Assembly (NCBI GenBank): GCA_019309565.1
Contig: JAFDFZ010000005.1
Coordinates: 1-64,000 of the forward strand
Reading direction: 5' to 3'
Source of the DNA: Deltaproteobacteria bacterium
GTDB taxonomy: Bacteria > Desulfobacterota > Desulfobacteria > Desulfobacterales > SURF-15
Length of the DNA stretch: 64,000 bases
The translations under genes were made by a program, and so were the position numbers. This document shows positions 19,194-27,373 of the stretch, piece by piece. A model generated the notes under the pieces. The model was not told the DNA's origin. It was given only the letters and a program-made list of their open reading frames with translations, and did no database searches. Each line of letters opens with the position of its first letter. Within the stretch, counting starts at the first letter, position 1.

Positions 19194-19307
19194 TAATTTT
19201 CATCCATGCACAGCAATTCTCGGTGAACAATAAAACCGTTTAATGTCGCCGAATAACCGGATTTTTACGCGCTTAAAACTCCCATATCAGTGAGCCTAAA
19301 ACTAAGT

Positions 19308-19682
19308 TTAGGCGAGAAGGTTCCGAATGTCCTCCAGCTCTGAACGGATCTCATCAAGCGTTGAGAAGGGGTCTTTTTGAACTTTCTCCATGGTCTTTAA
19401 GTACCGCTTTGCGCCCTGGATAGTATACTTTTTACTGTACAGCAGATCCTTTATCAAGAGAATCATTTCTATTTCACGTTTCCGGTAAAGTCTTTGACCG
19501 GAAGGGGTACGTTTCGGTCGTATCTGAAAAAACTCTGTCTCCCAGAATCTTAAAACAGAAGCAGGAACCCCTGCAAGCTTGCTCACCTCTCCAATCTTAA
19601 AGTAGAGTTTATCCGGTATGTTCTGTTGAGAAGCGCTGCCTGTTTTCATTCCAACTGAGTTTCTGCGCTTTTTGGGCATCAC
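19308..19682 (-). CDS. MerR family transcriptional regulator
   Basis: A 124-residue regulator. The winged-helix domain begins KLYFKIGEVSKLAGVPASVL (about 26-45), followed by RFWETEFFQIRPKRTPSGQR (about 46-65) and LYRKREIEMILLIKDLLYSK. A short coiled-coil tail follows with no cysteine-rich effector domain, so this is not a metal-sensing member. It sits directly after pheT; a single MerR-like gene in this place is common in proteobacteria, and its targets are unknown. GTG at 19682 or ATG at 19679 could be the start. Confidence 0.88.
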   Translation of the reverse strand: MMPKKRRNSVGMKTGSASQQNIPDKLYFKIGEVSKLAGVPASVLRFWETEFFQIRPKRTPSGQRLYRKREIEMILLIKDLLYSKKYTIQGAKRYLKTMEKVQKDPFSTLDEIRSELEDIRNLLA

Positions 19683-22094
19683 TTAAGGAAGCGCAGCATT
19701 GAACGACTGGACCAGCCGTTCCGTAAGATCTTTATGGAGCCTGTTTATTGTCTCATCCTGTAGAGTTCCTTCTATTGATCGATAGGTAATCCTGAACGAG
19801 ACACTCTTTTTTCCATCTGGAATGGGATCGCCTTCAAACACATCGAATAAGTGAATACTTTCTATCAGCTCTTCCCCAAAATTTTCCACTTCCTTTATGA
19901 TACGGCCCGTTTCGACATCCTTACCCGCAATGAGGGTCACATCTCTTGAGGTGGCAGGAAATTTGGAGATGGTCTTTGCCTTGAGAATATCCGGGACATG
20001 GGCCAAAAGTTTGTGAACATCCAGCTCAAAAATATACGCCGGTTGTTTGATATCCAGAGCTTTAAGCACCTCTGCGCGAATCTCTCCCGTCTGACCTACC
20101 GGAATATTCTCGATATATATTTCAGCAGCGTACCCCGGTTTTAAATAATGGCATGCATCACTTGAAAGTTTAGTGAAAACAGGTGGTTTTACCTTTAGAG
20201 CATGTAAGAGGCCTTCGACAGATCCTTTGATGTCAAAAAAATCGCAGGATGCCTCTTTTTCCCTCCAATAGTCCGGCGTTCTCGCTCCTGTCCACAACCC
20301 CCCGAGCATCTCGACCTCTTGCGGCAGCTTCTTCCGCCCCCTGTTGATAAATACCTTGCCGATCTCAAAAAGCTTGAGATTTTTGACTTGCTGGAAGATG
20401 TTTCGGCGCATGGTCATCAAAAGCCCTGGTACCAATGTCGTCCGCAGCAGTGTTTGATCATCTGTCAAAGGGTTCATGATCTTAACGGTTCGACGTCTTG
20501 GATCATCGTCAGGAAGCCTTAAAAGGTTGCATGCCAGAGGGTTCATAAAACTGTAATTGATCGTTTCCGTATATCCCAGACCCATCAGCAGCCGTTTGAT
20601 CTTTTCCCTGAGATCCAATTCCCTATGAGGAAGCTTGGTAGCAGCGGAAATGCAAGGAAACGTCGTGGGAATCGCATCATAACCGGACAGACGGGCCACC
20701 TCTTCCATGAGATCTTCAGGCCTGTTGATATCCACCCGAAAAGAAGGAGGCATCACCTCAAGCGTATCGCCGTCCCCGGTTTGAACTGCAAACTCGATGG
20801 ATTCTAAATGGCGCCTGATAACGTCAATGGGAAGCTCTGTTCCCAGAAAGCGATTGGTACGCTCTATACTCAACCGAATCTGTTTTTTGTTTGGCCTTAT
20901 GGGGCGTTCATCAACGACTCCGCCAATTAACACTGCACCGCTCACTTCCGCCATGAGCTGAGCCGCTCTGTTTATGGCCGTCAGGGTGCCTTCCGGATCG
21001 ACCCCCCTTTCGAAGCGATGGGATGCATCCGTACCGAGGCCCAGGCGCCTGGAGGTTCTTCGGATGCTGGGTGGGCTAAAATACGCGCCTTCGATCAACA
21101 CTCTTCTTGTTGAAGGTTCAACTTCCGAATTAAGCCCTCCCATCACACCGCCAATGGCAACCGGCTTCTTTCCATCGCATATCATCAGCATGTCAGTGGT
21201 TAATTGCCGTTTTTTCCCATCAAGCGTATAGAACGATTCTCCTTCTCTTGCCGTTCGGACAACGATTCTATGTTCTTCCAGTCGATCAAAATCGAACGCG
21301 TGAAGCGGCTGACCGGTCTCCATCATAACATAGTTGGTGACATCCACAATATTGTTTATGGGCCTTAACCCTACCGACATCAGCCTGTCTTGAATCCAGA
21401 ACGGTGATGGGGCAACCGTAACCTCTGTCAACAACCTTGCGGCGTAACGGGGACAGTGCTCCGGATTCTCAATGGTAACAGAGGTATAGCGGGTGATATC
21501 ATCAGAAGGATTCGGCAGATTTACAGTAGGATATTTAAGCTTTTTGGATTGGATGGCGGCAATCTCACGGGCAATACCAAGAATACTCAAACAATCAGGC
21601 CGGTTAGGAGTAAGGTCGATTTCTATGACCGGATCTGAAAGTCCCAGCGCTTTGGCAAGGCACTCTCCCACAGACACCCCTTGCTTTAAAGTCATAACCC
21701 CGCCCCTGTCGATCCCCAATGCCAATTCTCCCTCGCTGCAAAGCATGCCCTCTGATATTTGGCCTCTAATGACGGTTTCTTGCAATATCGTTCCATCGGG
21801 AAAAACGGTGCCCGGCAATGCCAGCGCCGAGAGCATTCCCTTGCTGACATTGGGCGCACCGCAGACCACTGAAACCATGCGATCACCAATATCTACCGTG
21901 CAAATCTTAAGATGCTCTGCATCGGGATGGGGGACTACGCTTACAACCCTGCCCACTCTGACCGTCTTTAGATAGTCGTATTTATCGGTAAGCGCTTCCA
22001 CTTCTAAACCCACCATTGTAAGCGCCTCTGCCAGATCCGGAGGCGACATTTCAATGACAACATATTCTTTTAACCAACCGAAGCTTGCTTTCAT
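19683..22094 (-). CDS. pheT: phenylalanine--tRNA ligase beta subunit
   Basis: An 803-residue subunit of the alpha2-beta2 PheRS that charges tRNA-Phe. Domains in order: the EMAP-II-like tRNA-binding domain (about 40-150), the B3/B4 editing domain (about 210-380, ASHRFERGVDPEGT), B5 (about 400-475), the catalytic-like core (about 485-690) and a C-terminal anticodon-binding FDX-ACB domain (about 710-803, KFPATSRDVTLIAGKDVETG). It follows pheS by 1 nt and precedes the MerR gene with no gap. Confidence 0.97.
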   Translation of the reverse strand: MKASFGWLKEYVVIEMSPPDLAEALTMVGLEVEALTDKYDYLKTVRVGRVVSVVPHPDAEHLKICTVDIGDRMVSVVCGAPNVSKGMLSALALPGTVFPDGTILQETVIRGQISEGMLCSEGELALGIDRGGVMTLKQGVSVGECLAKALGLSDPVIEIDLTPNRPDCLSILGIAREIAAIQSKKLKYPTVNLPNPSDDITRYTSVTIENPEHCPRYAARLLTEVTVAPSPFWIQDRLMSVGLRPINNIVDVTNYVMMETGQPLHAFDFDRLEEHRIVVRTAREGESFYTLDGKKRQLTTDMLMICDGKKPVAIGGVMGGLNSEVEPSTRRVLIEGAYFSPPSIRRTSRRLGLGTDASHRFERGVDPEGTLTAINRAAQLMAEVSGAVLIGGVVDERPIRPNKKQIRLSIERTNRFLGTELPIDVIRRHLESIEFAVQTGDGDTLEVMPPSFRVDINRPEDLMEEVARLSGYDAIPTTFPCISAATKLPHRELDLREKIKRLLMGLGYTETINYSFMNPLACNLLRLPDDDPRRRTVKIMNPLTDDQTLLRTTLVPGLLMTMRRNIFQQVKNLKLFEIGKVFINRGRKKLPQEVEMLGGLWTGARTPDYWREKEASCDFFDIKGSVEGLLHALKVKPPVFTKLSSDACHYLKPGYAAEIYIENIPVGQTGEIRAEVLKALDIKQPAYIFELDVHKLLAHVPDILKAKTISKFPATSRDVTLIAGKDVETGRIIKEVENFGEELIESIHLFDVFEGDPIPDGKKSVSFRITYRSIEGTLQDETINRLHKDLTERLVQSFNAALP

Positions 22095-22095
22095 C

Positions 22096-23103
22096 TTAAA
22101 ACTGCCACAAGAATCTCATATCATTTTCAAAAAATTTACGAATATCATCAATGCCGAACTTTAACATGGCGATTCGCTCAACCCCCATCCCAAAGGCGAA
22201 ACCTGTATAACGCCCTGCTTCATATCCAACATTTTCATATAAAGCCGGATGCACCATTCCAGAGCCAAGGATTTCAAGCCACCCCGTTTGAGAGCACACC
22301 CGGCATCCTTTGCCTCGACAGATGACGCACAGGATATCCACCTCCGCACTGGGTTCGGTAAATGGGAAAAAACTGGGACGGAACCGAAGGCTGGTTTGAG
22401 GATCAAACATCTGATGGACAAAAACCGTCAAAATTCCCTTCAAGTCTCCAAACGAAACGTTTTCATCTACAAGCAAACCTTCCACCTGGTTGAACATGGG
22501 GGTATGGGTTAAATCCGAATCGCAACGGAAAACCTTACCCGGCATGATGATTCTTAAGGGGGGAGCGTATTTTTCCATGGTTCTGATCTGAAGGGGCGAG
22601 GTGTGTGTTCTCAATACAATGGTATCGGACACGAAAAACGTGTCCTGCATATCTCTGGCCGGGTGATCCTTCGGGAAATTAAGGGCTTCAAAATTGTAAT
22701 AATCGGTTTCCACCTCGGGGCCTTCTGCAACATCAAACCCAAGGTGTTTAAAAATATCGCATATCTCGTTCGTTACCTGGGTGATGGGGTGTAACGAACC
22801 TGGAAGGGACGGTCTTCCAGGAAGCGACACGTCGATGCCCCCATCTTCAATTCGATCTTGTCGCTTAAAATTCTCAACCGCCTGGGCAATGGCTTTTTCC
22901 AGAGTCTGTTTTGCTTGATTTGCCTTTTTACCGGCTGCTGGACGCTGTTCTTTTGGCAGGCTTGAGATATTTCGCAAGAAATGAGTAATGATCCCTTTCC
23001 GCCCCAAATACCTTATAGATATGGCCTCCAGGGTCTTTCTATCTGTAGCGGCCTTAATTTCCTTAAGTGCCTCCTGCATAATCTGCTCAATCGATTTGTT
23101 CAT
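22096..23103 (-). CDS. pheS: phenylalanine--tRNA ligase alpha subunit
   Basis: A 335-residue catalytic subunit of PheRS. An N-terminal coiled coil (about 1-85) is followed by the class II core: motif 1 near PLPGSLHPITQV-like residues (about 97-110), motif 2 FRCDSDLTHTPMFNQVEGLL (about 189-208) and motif 3 GFAFGMGVERIAML (about 306-319). Length is normal. It is co-transcribed with pheT and lies downstream of infC-rpmI-rplT, the common order. Confidence 0.97.
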   Translation of the reverse strand: MNKSIEQIMQEALKEIKAATDRKTLEAISIRYLGRKGIITHFLRNISSLPKEQRPAAGKKANQAKQTLEKAIAQAVENFKRQDRIEDGGIDVSLPGRPSLPGSLHPITQVTNEICDIFKHLGFDVAEGPEVETDYYNFEALNFPKDHPARDMQDTFFVSDTIVLRTHTSPLQIRTMEKYAPPLRIIMPGKVFRCDSDLTHTPMFNQVEGLLVDENVSFGDLKGILTVFVHQMFDPQTSLRFRPSFFPFTEPSAEVDILCVICRGKGCRVCSQTGWLEILGSGMVHPALYENVGYEAGRYTGFAFGMGVERIAMLKFGIDDIRKFFENDMRFLWQF

Positions 23104-23185
23104 GATGTCCTTACAAAACCCGATCTGTTCTTGTTTTGGGTGCCTCCCTTACAACAAAGGCCGGCGCACTTTTACAGGACCCGTT

Positions 23186-23530
23186 TCATTGGGCGGCTAA
23201 TTTCACCAGTTGTGCAAACCCGGCAGGATCGGATATGGCGATTTCAGCCAGTACTTTTCGATCCAGTTCAATGTTCGCCGCCTTCAGCCCGCTCATAAAT
23301 TTACTGTAACTCAGGTTGTTCATCCGGACAGCCGCGTTAATCCTGGCAATCCAAAGCCTTCGAAAATCACGTTTCCGCCACCGGCGATCACGGTAAGCAT
23401 ACATCAAAGCTTTATCTACGGCGTCTGCAGCGGAGCGATACAGTTTACTGCGCCCCCCCCTGAACCCTTTGGCCAGTTTCAAAACCTTTTTACGGCGTCT
23501 TCTCGCCTTATATCCTCTTTTGATTCGCAT
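23186..23530 (-). CDS. rplT: 50S ribosomal protein L20
   Basis: A 114-residue highly basic protein, the standard L20 size. It starts [20 protein letters not shown] and contains [20 protein letters not shown] (about 46-65). It binds 23S rRNA early in assembly and in many bacteria represses the infC-rpmI-rplT mRNA. It follows rpmI and precedes pheS. Confidence 0.97.
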   Translation of the reverse strand: MRIKRGYKARRRRKKVLKLAKGFRGGRSKLYRSAADAVDKALMYAYRDRRWRKRDFRRLWIARINAAVRMNNLSYSKFMSGLKAANIELDRKVLAEIAISDPAGFAQLVKLAAQ

Positions 23531-23595
23531 ATACTAACTCCTTCACATATCAATTACGGCTCCGAGCATGGTAACGCTCGGCCTGGTATGCCAGT

Positions 23596-23793
23596 TCATA
23601 CGTTCGGCAGCAGCCGCATGAGCTGTTTTCTGTTTGTCTTATCAATAAGCCGGCTTTTCCTCAAGGATCGTTTTCGTTTTGAACTCTTTTTCGTTAAGAT
23701 ATGACTTCCGCACGATTTTGAGTAAACGTACTTCCCTGAGGCCGTTTTCTTGAATCGTTTGGCAGCGGCTCGATTTGTCTTTATCTTAGGCAT
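23596..23793 (-). CDS. rpmI: 50S ribosomal protein L35
   Basis: A 65-residue basic protein with the L35 signature [20 protein letters not shown] and later [20 protein letters not shown]. Length is exactly typical. It lies between infC and rplT. A GC-rich hairpin in the infC-rpmI gap (23920-23953) might influence its expression. Confidence 0.97.
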   Translation of the reverse strand: MPKIKTNRAAAKRFKKTASGKYVYSKSCGSHILTKKSSKRKRSLRKSRLIDKTNRKQLMRLLPNV

Positions 23794-23919
23794 TTATTTG
23801 GCTCCTCAAATCATTTTTATTTTATAAAAATTACCCGTCAATCATTCCCGGGTTGTTAGTTTGGGAAAATTGATTTTTTTGTCTCTAAATAATAATCAGC
23901 TCCTTTTCACAAAAAGACA

Positions 23920-23953
23920 TGGCGTGAGTGATGCATGCTACCATCCCACGCCA
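23920..23953 (-). promoter_or_regulatory. hairpin in the infC-rpmI gap
   Basis: On the minus strand, TGGCGTG pairs with CACGCCA across a loop of about 20 nt, followed by TGTCTTTTTG. It lies in the 232-nt gap between infC and rpmI. It may be an attenuator or part of an L20-responsive leader, as known for this operon elsewhere; the assignment is by position and structure only. Confidence 0.35.
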
Positions 23954-24025
23954 CCATCATTGCCGTAGCAATAAAGAAGATCCCTCGGTTGAAATCTTTG
24001 TCCTTCGGCCGGAATCGGCCCGGGT

Positions 24026-24562
24026 TCATTTTGGAGATAGAACCATGACCATGGTACGGCCTTCAAATTTCGGGTTTTGTTCTACGACAGAGAGTTCTGC
24101 TGTTTCTTCGGCAATCTGTTCCAGCAATTCCCTGCCGCGGTCTTTCAGTGATATTTCTCTGCCCCTGAAAACCACCGTGACTTTCACCTTGTCCTTTTTC
24201 CCGAGAAACTTTTTGATATGGCCCGTCTTAACCTGTAGATCATGTTCGCCGGTTCCTGGTCTGATCTTAATCTCTTTTACCTGAAATGTGGTCTGCTTCT
24301 TTTTTGCCTCCTGCTGCTTTTTCGTCTGTTCATACTTATATCGGCCATAATCCATGATTTTGCACACAGGTGGATTGGCATTGGGTGAAACCTCCACAAG
24401 ATCAAGGCCGAAATCTGACGCTTTGCTTAAGGCCTCAAGCCTTGTAAGAATACCGATTTGCTGGCCTTCGGGATCGATAACCCGGACTTCCTTTGCTCTT
24501 ATCGCTTCGTTTATTTTCGTTCGATCGACACTGGATCCTCTGGTACGTTTCGAAACAGCTAT
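24026..24562 (-). CDS. infC: translation initiation factor IF-3 (ATA start codon)
   Basis: Only 123 codons follow the first conventional start (GTG at 24397), which would remove the N-terminal domain. Extending in frame to ATA at 24562 restores 178 residues, the normal IF-3 length, including the conserved INEAIRAKEVRVIDPEGQQI and the linker to VEVSPNANPPVCKIMDYG. The ATA is preceded by GGGAGG with 7 nt spacing, and no ATG, GTG or TTG is available upstream in frame. Rare starts (usually ATT) in infC are known to let IF-3 regulate itself. Its C-terminal domain ends VVEQNPKFEGRTMVMVLSPK. Confidence 0.92.
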   Translation of the reverse strand: MAVSKRTRGSSVDRTKINEAIRAKEVRVIDPEGQQIGILTRLEALSKASDFGLDLVEVSPNANPPVCKIMDYGRYKYEQTKKQQEAKKKQTTFQVKEIKIRPGTGEHDLQVKTGHIKKFLGKKDKVKVTVVFRGREISLKDRGRELLEQIAEETAELSVVEQNPKFEGRTMVMVLSPK

Positions 24563-24726
24563 GTTGACACCTCCCCTGAAAGCTCCATGTGGTTAAAAAC
24601 AACTATCATCCATCTTAGATGGACCCCGACAGTACATAACCGGCGGATGCTATTTGCCCCTCTCTGCTGCATCTTCCTGCTGATTATAGTTGTGTAATGG
24701 ATATATAACCACGTAAAAAAATGCAA

Positions 24727-24768
24727 GAAAAAAATGTAACACCGCAATTTAAGTCTTCAGTTTGCGGT
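24727..24768 (-). terminator. intrinsic terminator after the small membrane ORF
   Basis: On the minus strand, ACCGCAA pairs with TTGCGGT (24768-24762 with 24747-24741), followed by GTTACATTTTTTTCTT. The stem begins at the stop codon of the 41-residue ORF. It separates the HsdR-N transcript from the infC operon. Confidence 0.65.
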
Positions 24769-24893
24769 TAAACAATCTGGCGGTCGGCCATAAAAGCAGC
24801 CACCCACATCATCACACCCATAAAAATCAGTATTGACCCTGCTGTGTCATCTCTTCTGTTAACAAACCATTTGCGACATACTATAGCCTGCAT
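24768..24893 (-). CDS. 41-residue single-pass membrane protein (unknown)
   Basis: A small ORF that starts with ATG at 24893, overlaps the last 13 nt of the HsdR-N-domain gene, and ends at TAA immediately before a terminator. The N-terminal part is basic and acidic (CRKWFVNRRDDTAGS), followed by a strongly hydrophobic helix (ILIFMGVMMWVAAFMA) and a DRQIV tail. This is a plausible inner-membrane topology with a cytoplasmic basic N-terminus. Its position between a gene end and a terminator argues that it is real and translationally coupled. Function unknown. Confidence 0.55.
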   Translation of the reverse strand: MQAIVCRKWFVNRRDDTAGSILIFMGVMMWVAAFMADRQIV

Positions 24894-25432
24894 ATGCTAT
24901 CATCACAGGGGCAACTTCCATCCACTTCAAAAGCGTACAGAATTCTGGATTCCATTTCGGCTCGCTTTTTTGAAACCAATGGAAAACAATTCGATGCAGC
25001 CTTTTTTATAAGAGCCGATCTTTGGGGAACCCCCTCCAGACCGCTTGCCACCACCTTTCCATTCTGTGCATCGAGCACTTCGGCTGTCTCACCGTTTGTT
25101 ACGACAACAACCGGCACCTGGTAGTAAGCCACCAATCGGGAAGCAGCCAGTGCCGGCCGTCTGCGACTTACTATGGATCCAGGGCCATATTTAATAATCA
25201 TGCAAATCTTCTCATTCAATGTAACACAAAAATCTACCTTTACGACCGCGCACTTGACCCCGGCCCGAACAAATAAATCCAGCCTCGGCGTGATCTCGGA
25301 TTTTAAGAATCCTTTCCGTTCCACCAGCAACCGTGCAATCTTCTGTCGATATCGCTCATCATGGGTATCATCCAGCATTATACCTGTAATGAAGTCATTC
25401 AGTTTTCCCATAATGAGGTAATGGCTGTTCAT
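24881..25432 (-). CDS. HsdR N-terminal-domain protein (orphan, nuclease-like)
   Basis: A 183-residue protein resembling the stand-alone type I restriction HsdR N-terminal domain: ERYRQKIARLLVERKGFLKS (about 27-46), then PRLDLFVRAGVKCAVVKVDF (about 49-68), where the acidic residues would form a PD-(D/E)XK-like core, and later VPVVVVTNGETAEVLDAQNG (about 106-125). No hsdM or hsdS is nearby, so a complete restriction system is not present. Such solitary proteins are frequent in delta-type genomes; their role is unknown. It is probably co-expressed with the small membrane ORF downstream. Confidence 0.7.
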   Translation of the reverse strand: MNSHYLIMGKLNDFITGIMLDDTHDERYRQKIARLLVERKGFLKSEITPRLDLFVRAGVKCAVVKVDFCVTLNEKICMIIKYGPGSIVSRRRPALAASRLVAYYQVPVVVVTNGETAEVLDAQNGKVVASGLEGVPQRSALIKKAASNCFPLVSKKRAEMESRILYAFEVDGSCPCDDSICRL

Positions 25433-25791
25433 AATATCACTATATCGTTGTTCAAACGAAATTAAAATCGTGGTAAGATTTCAATTGATCCCTCTTGGTT
25501 AAGCGATACGCTTAAATATTAGTGGGGGTATTTTCATGCGTTTTTATATCCTGGAAACGCATGCTTTAAATTTAACACATTGACCGGAAAAAGAAAAATC
25601 TAATGAAAACCCAAACCGATCGGTTTTCAGGTTCAGGGTTCGGGGCTGGAGGGTTATAATAGCTTCAAATCACCCATGATACATGTTAACCCTTTGAAAA
25701 ACTACGATTGTTTCAAAAAACTAAATTGATATCGGTTCACGAATATATGACAAACCCTATGGGCTTGGCGAAGAAACTGAAGGGGATGATC
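25433..25791. other. divergent intergenic region
   Basis: About 360 bp between the minus-strand HsdR-N gene and the plus-strand YkgJ gene. It contains a hairpin GAAAACC/GGTTTTC (25605-25611 with 25622-25628) enclosing the palindrome CCGATCGG. A 15-codon frame at 25536 has no support. Promoters for both flanking genes should lie here but none is clear. Confidence 0.4.
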
Positions 25792-26424
25792 ATGATATCA
25801 AAAAAAATGCACAGCGATCGAAATGCTATCCCTTTCCCTGTTTCATTGAAACACCTGCTGTCTGAAGTTGACGTATCATCAGCTTTTTTAACGAGCCTTA
25901 AACTTCTTTACGATGAAATGGACAGAAAGTATCAACAGGCCGCATCATATTATGGTTTTGTGTGTAATGGATGTGAGGACAATTGCTGTCGCAGCCAGTT
26001 TTATCACCACACTTTGGTGGAATATCTTTATCTGCATAAAGGTTTTAGAACCCTTCCCGAGAAAATGAGACAGGAAACAATGGATAGAGCCCGGGATGTG
26101 TATCAGCGATTGGCATCTGAAACCGAGAAACCAGCTCTTATTATGTGTCCGTTGAATGAAAACGGCAGGTGTATTCTTTATCTGTATCGCCCCATGATCT
26201 GTAGACTTCACGGCATTCCCCACGAACTGCGGAAACCTGGCACATGGGTTCAGCATCACCCGGGCTGCAAAGCCTTTCACGATAGGCTGAAAAGTCTGCC
26301 TTATTTCAGATTTGATCGAACACCGTTTTATTTAAAATTAGCGTATCTGGAGAAAACATTTAGAGACAAAATTGGAAATACTGAAAGAATACGGCTGACG
26401 GTCGCAGAGATGCTGCTTGTATAA
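25792..26424 (+). CDS. YkgJ family cysteine-cluster protein
   Basis: About 210 residues from ATG at 25792 (after an AGGGGAT ribosome site); a longer frame opens with TTG at 25708 but has no ribosome site. The cysteine cluster follows the YkgJ pattern CxxCxxxCC: VCNGCEDNCCRSQF, then CPLNENGRCILYLYRPMICR and HHPGCKAF, about eight cysteines that probably bind zinc or an Fe-S cluster. It is distinct from the two tandem YkgJ proteins at 31.9-33.4 kb. It lies immediately upstream of aprBA with about 490 bp between; a role in metal or Fe-S handling is a guess from family and context. Confidence 0.82.
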   Translation: MISKKMHSDRNAIPFPVSLKHLLSEVDVSSAFLTSLKLLYDEMDRKYQQAASYYGFVCNGCEDNCCRSQFYHHTLVEYLYLHKGFRTLPEKMRQETMDRARDVYQRLASETEKPALIMCPLNENGRCILYLYRPMICRLHGIPHELRKPGTWVQHHPGCKAFHDRLKSLPYFRFDRTPFYLKLAYLEKTFRDKIGNTERIRLTVAEMLLV

Positions 26425-26599
26425 GTGAGTTCTGAAACAGATGAAAAATGGAATTCCTGTAACATTTTAGCCCTTATTTTCGAATCTTTCACCAAGGAAA
26501 TAAGGGAATCTCAACGGTGGCGGGACATTTTTTCAAAAAGCCGAATTGATACGAATTTTTATGTTAATTTCAACACCATGATTTTTTATCCAAAAATCC

Positions 26600-26626
26600 T
26601 TGACAAGCGCCAGGGTGAATGATAGG
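26600..26626 (+). promoter_or_regulatory. candidate aprBA promoter or regulatory box
   Basis: TTGACAAG followed by 12 nt and TGATAG lies about 290 nt before aprB. The identical arrangement, with the same spacing, occurs 160 nt before qmoA (33471-33497). Read as a promoter it is TTGACA-N15-GATAGG, a short spacer for sigma70, so it could instead be an activator site. Confidence 0.45.
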
Positions 26627-26816
26627 CGTAATCCCTTTAATAAGTAAAACTATCGATTGATATATTATTTTGGAGCCGATATTTTTTTGTTTAATTGCGT
26701 ATTTTTAGTAGTCTCTGGGGGGAAACTCGGCTTATTTCATCCTGATAACAACAGGTCGGATGACCTTTTAAACTATAGTGATGAAATGATGTCACGAAAA
26801 GAGAGGAGGTGTCACA

Positions 26817-26860
26817 TCAGTATTTGTTCATTATTGGATCAGTATTTGTTCATTATTGGA
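26817..26860 (+). repeat. perfect 22-bp tandem direct repeat in the aprBA leader
   Basis: Two exact, adjacent copies of a 22-bp unit (beginning TCAGTATTTG, ending TTATTGGA) occupy 26817-26838 and 26839-26860, ending 40 nt before the aprB ribosome site. The 22-bp period places the copies on the same face of the helix, two turns apart, as expected for a bound regulator or for a recent duplication. The remainder of 26425-26914 has a hairpin CCCTTATTT/AAATAAGGG (26471-26506) but no gene that I can support. Confidence 0.8.
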
Positions 26861-26914
26861 AAGGATTGATTTTTTTCTGAACAACTAATTTTAACTTAAC
26901 AGGAGGTAATGTAC

Positions 26915-27358
26915 ATGCCAAGTTTTGTAATTGAAGAAAAATGCGACGGTTGCAAAGGAGGGGATAGAACCGCATGCCTCTATATCTGCCCCAACGATCT
27001 TATGGTACTGGACGAGGAGCGGATGAAGGCATATAACTGCGAGCCTGATATGTGCTGGGAATGTTATAATTGTGTAAAGATTTGCCCCACCCAGGCCATA
27101 GAAGTCCGGGGTTATGCAGACTTTACACCGCTTGGGGCCAATGTTGTTCCCATGAGAGGGACCGAAGACATCATGTGGACCGTCAAATTCAGAGGCGGCA
27201 CAATCAAACGGTTTAAGTTCCCGATCAGAACTACACCGGAGGGAGAGGCAAAACCGGATGGCGGTTTTGGAGTCGGACCAGGTACCCTGAATGATCAACT
27301 CCTGTTCACAGAACCAGCATCCCTTAAAGCAGATAAACTTTGGACACTCGGAGACTAA
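26915..27358 (+). CDS. aprB: adenylylsulfate reductase subunit beta
   Basis: A 147-residue ferredoxin-like subunit that carries two [4Fe-4S] clusters and feeds electrons to the FAD of AprA for reduction of APS to sulfite and AMP in the cytoplasm. It begins MPSFVIEEKCDGCKGGDRTA, followed by CLYICPNDLMVLD and the second cluster set MCWECYNCVKICPTQAIEVRG. The C-terminal tail (ASLKADKLWTLGD) is the part that wraps AprA. An upstream ATG at 26909 is only 2 nt from AGGAGG, so ATG 26915 (8 nt) is preferred. aprA follows after 15 nt. Confidence 0.97.
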   Translation: MPSFVIEEKCDGCKGGDRTACLYICPNDLMVLDEERMKAYNCEPDMCWECYNCVKICPTQAIEVRGYADFTPLGANVVPMRGTEDIMWTVKFRGGTIKRFKFPIRTTPEGEAKPDGGFGVGPGTLNDQLLFTEPASLKADKLWTLGD

Positions 27359-27373
27359 AGGAGGTAGTGAATT

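Noticed and set aside
24881-25432. HsdR-N-domain gene considered as part of a restriction-modification system
   Set aside because: No methyltransferase, specificity subunit or helicase domain is present nearby; only the N-terminal domain is encoded.
26425-26622. 65-codon frame directly after the YkgJ gene, upstream of aprB
   Set aside because: It begins with an unsupported GTG, has no ribosome site or recognisable family, and contains a strong hairpin (26471-26506); it was treated as non-coding leader.
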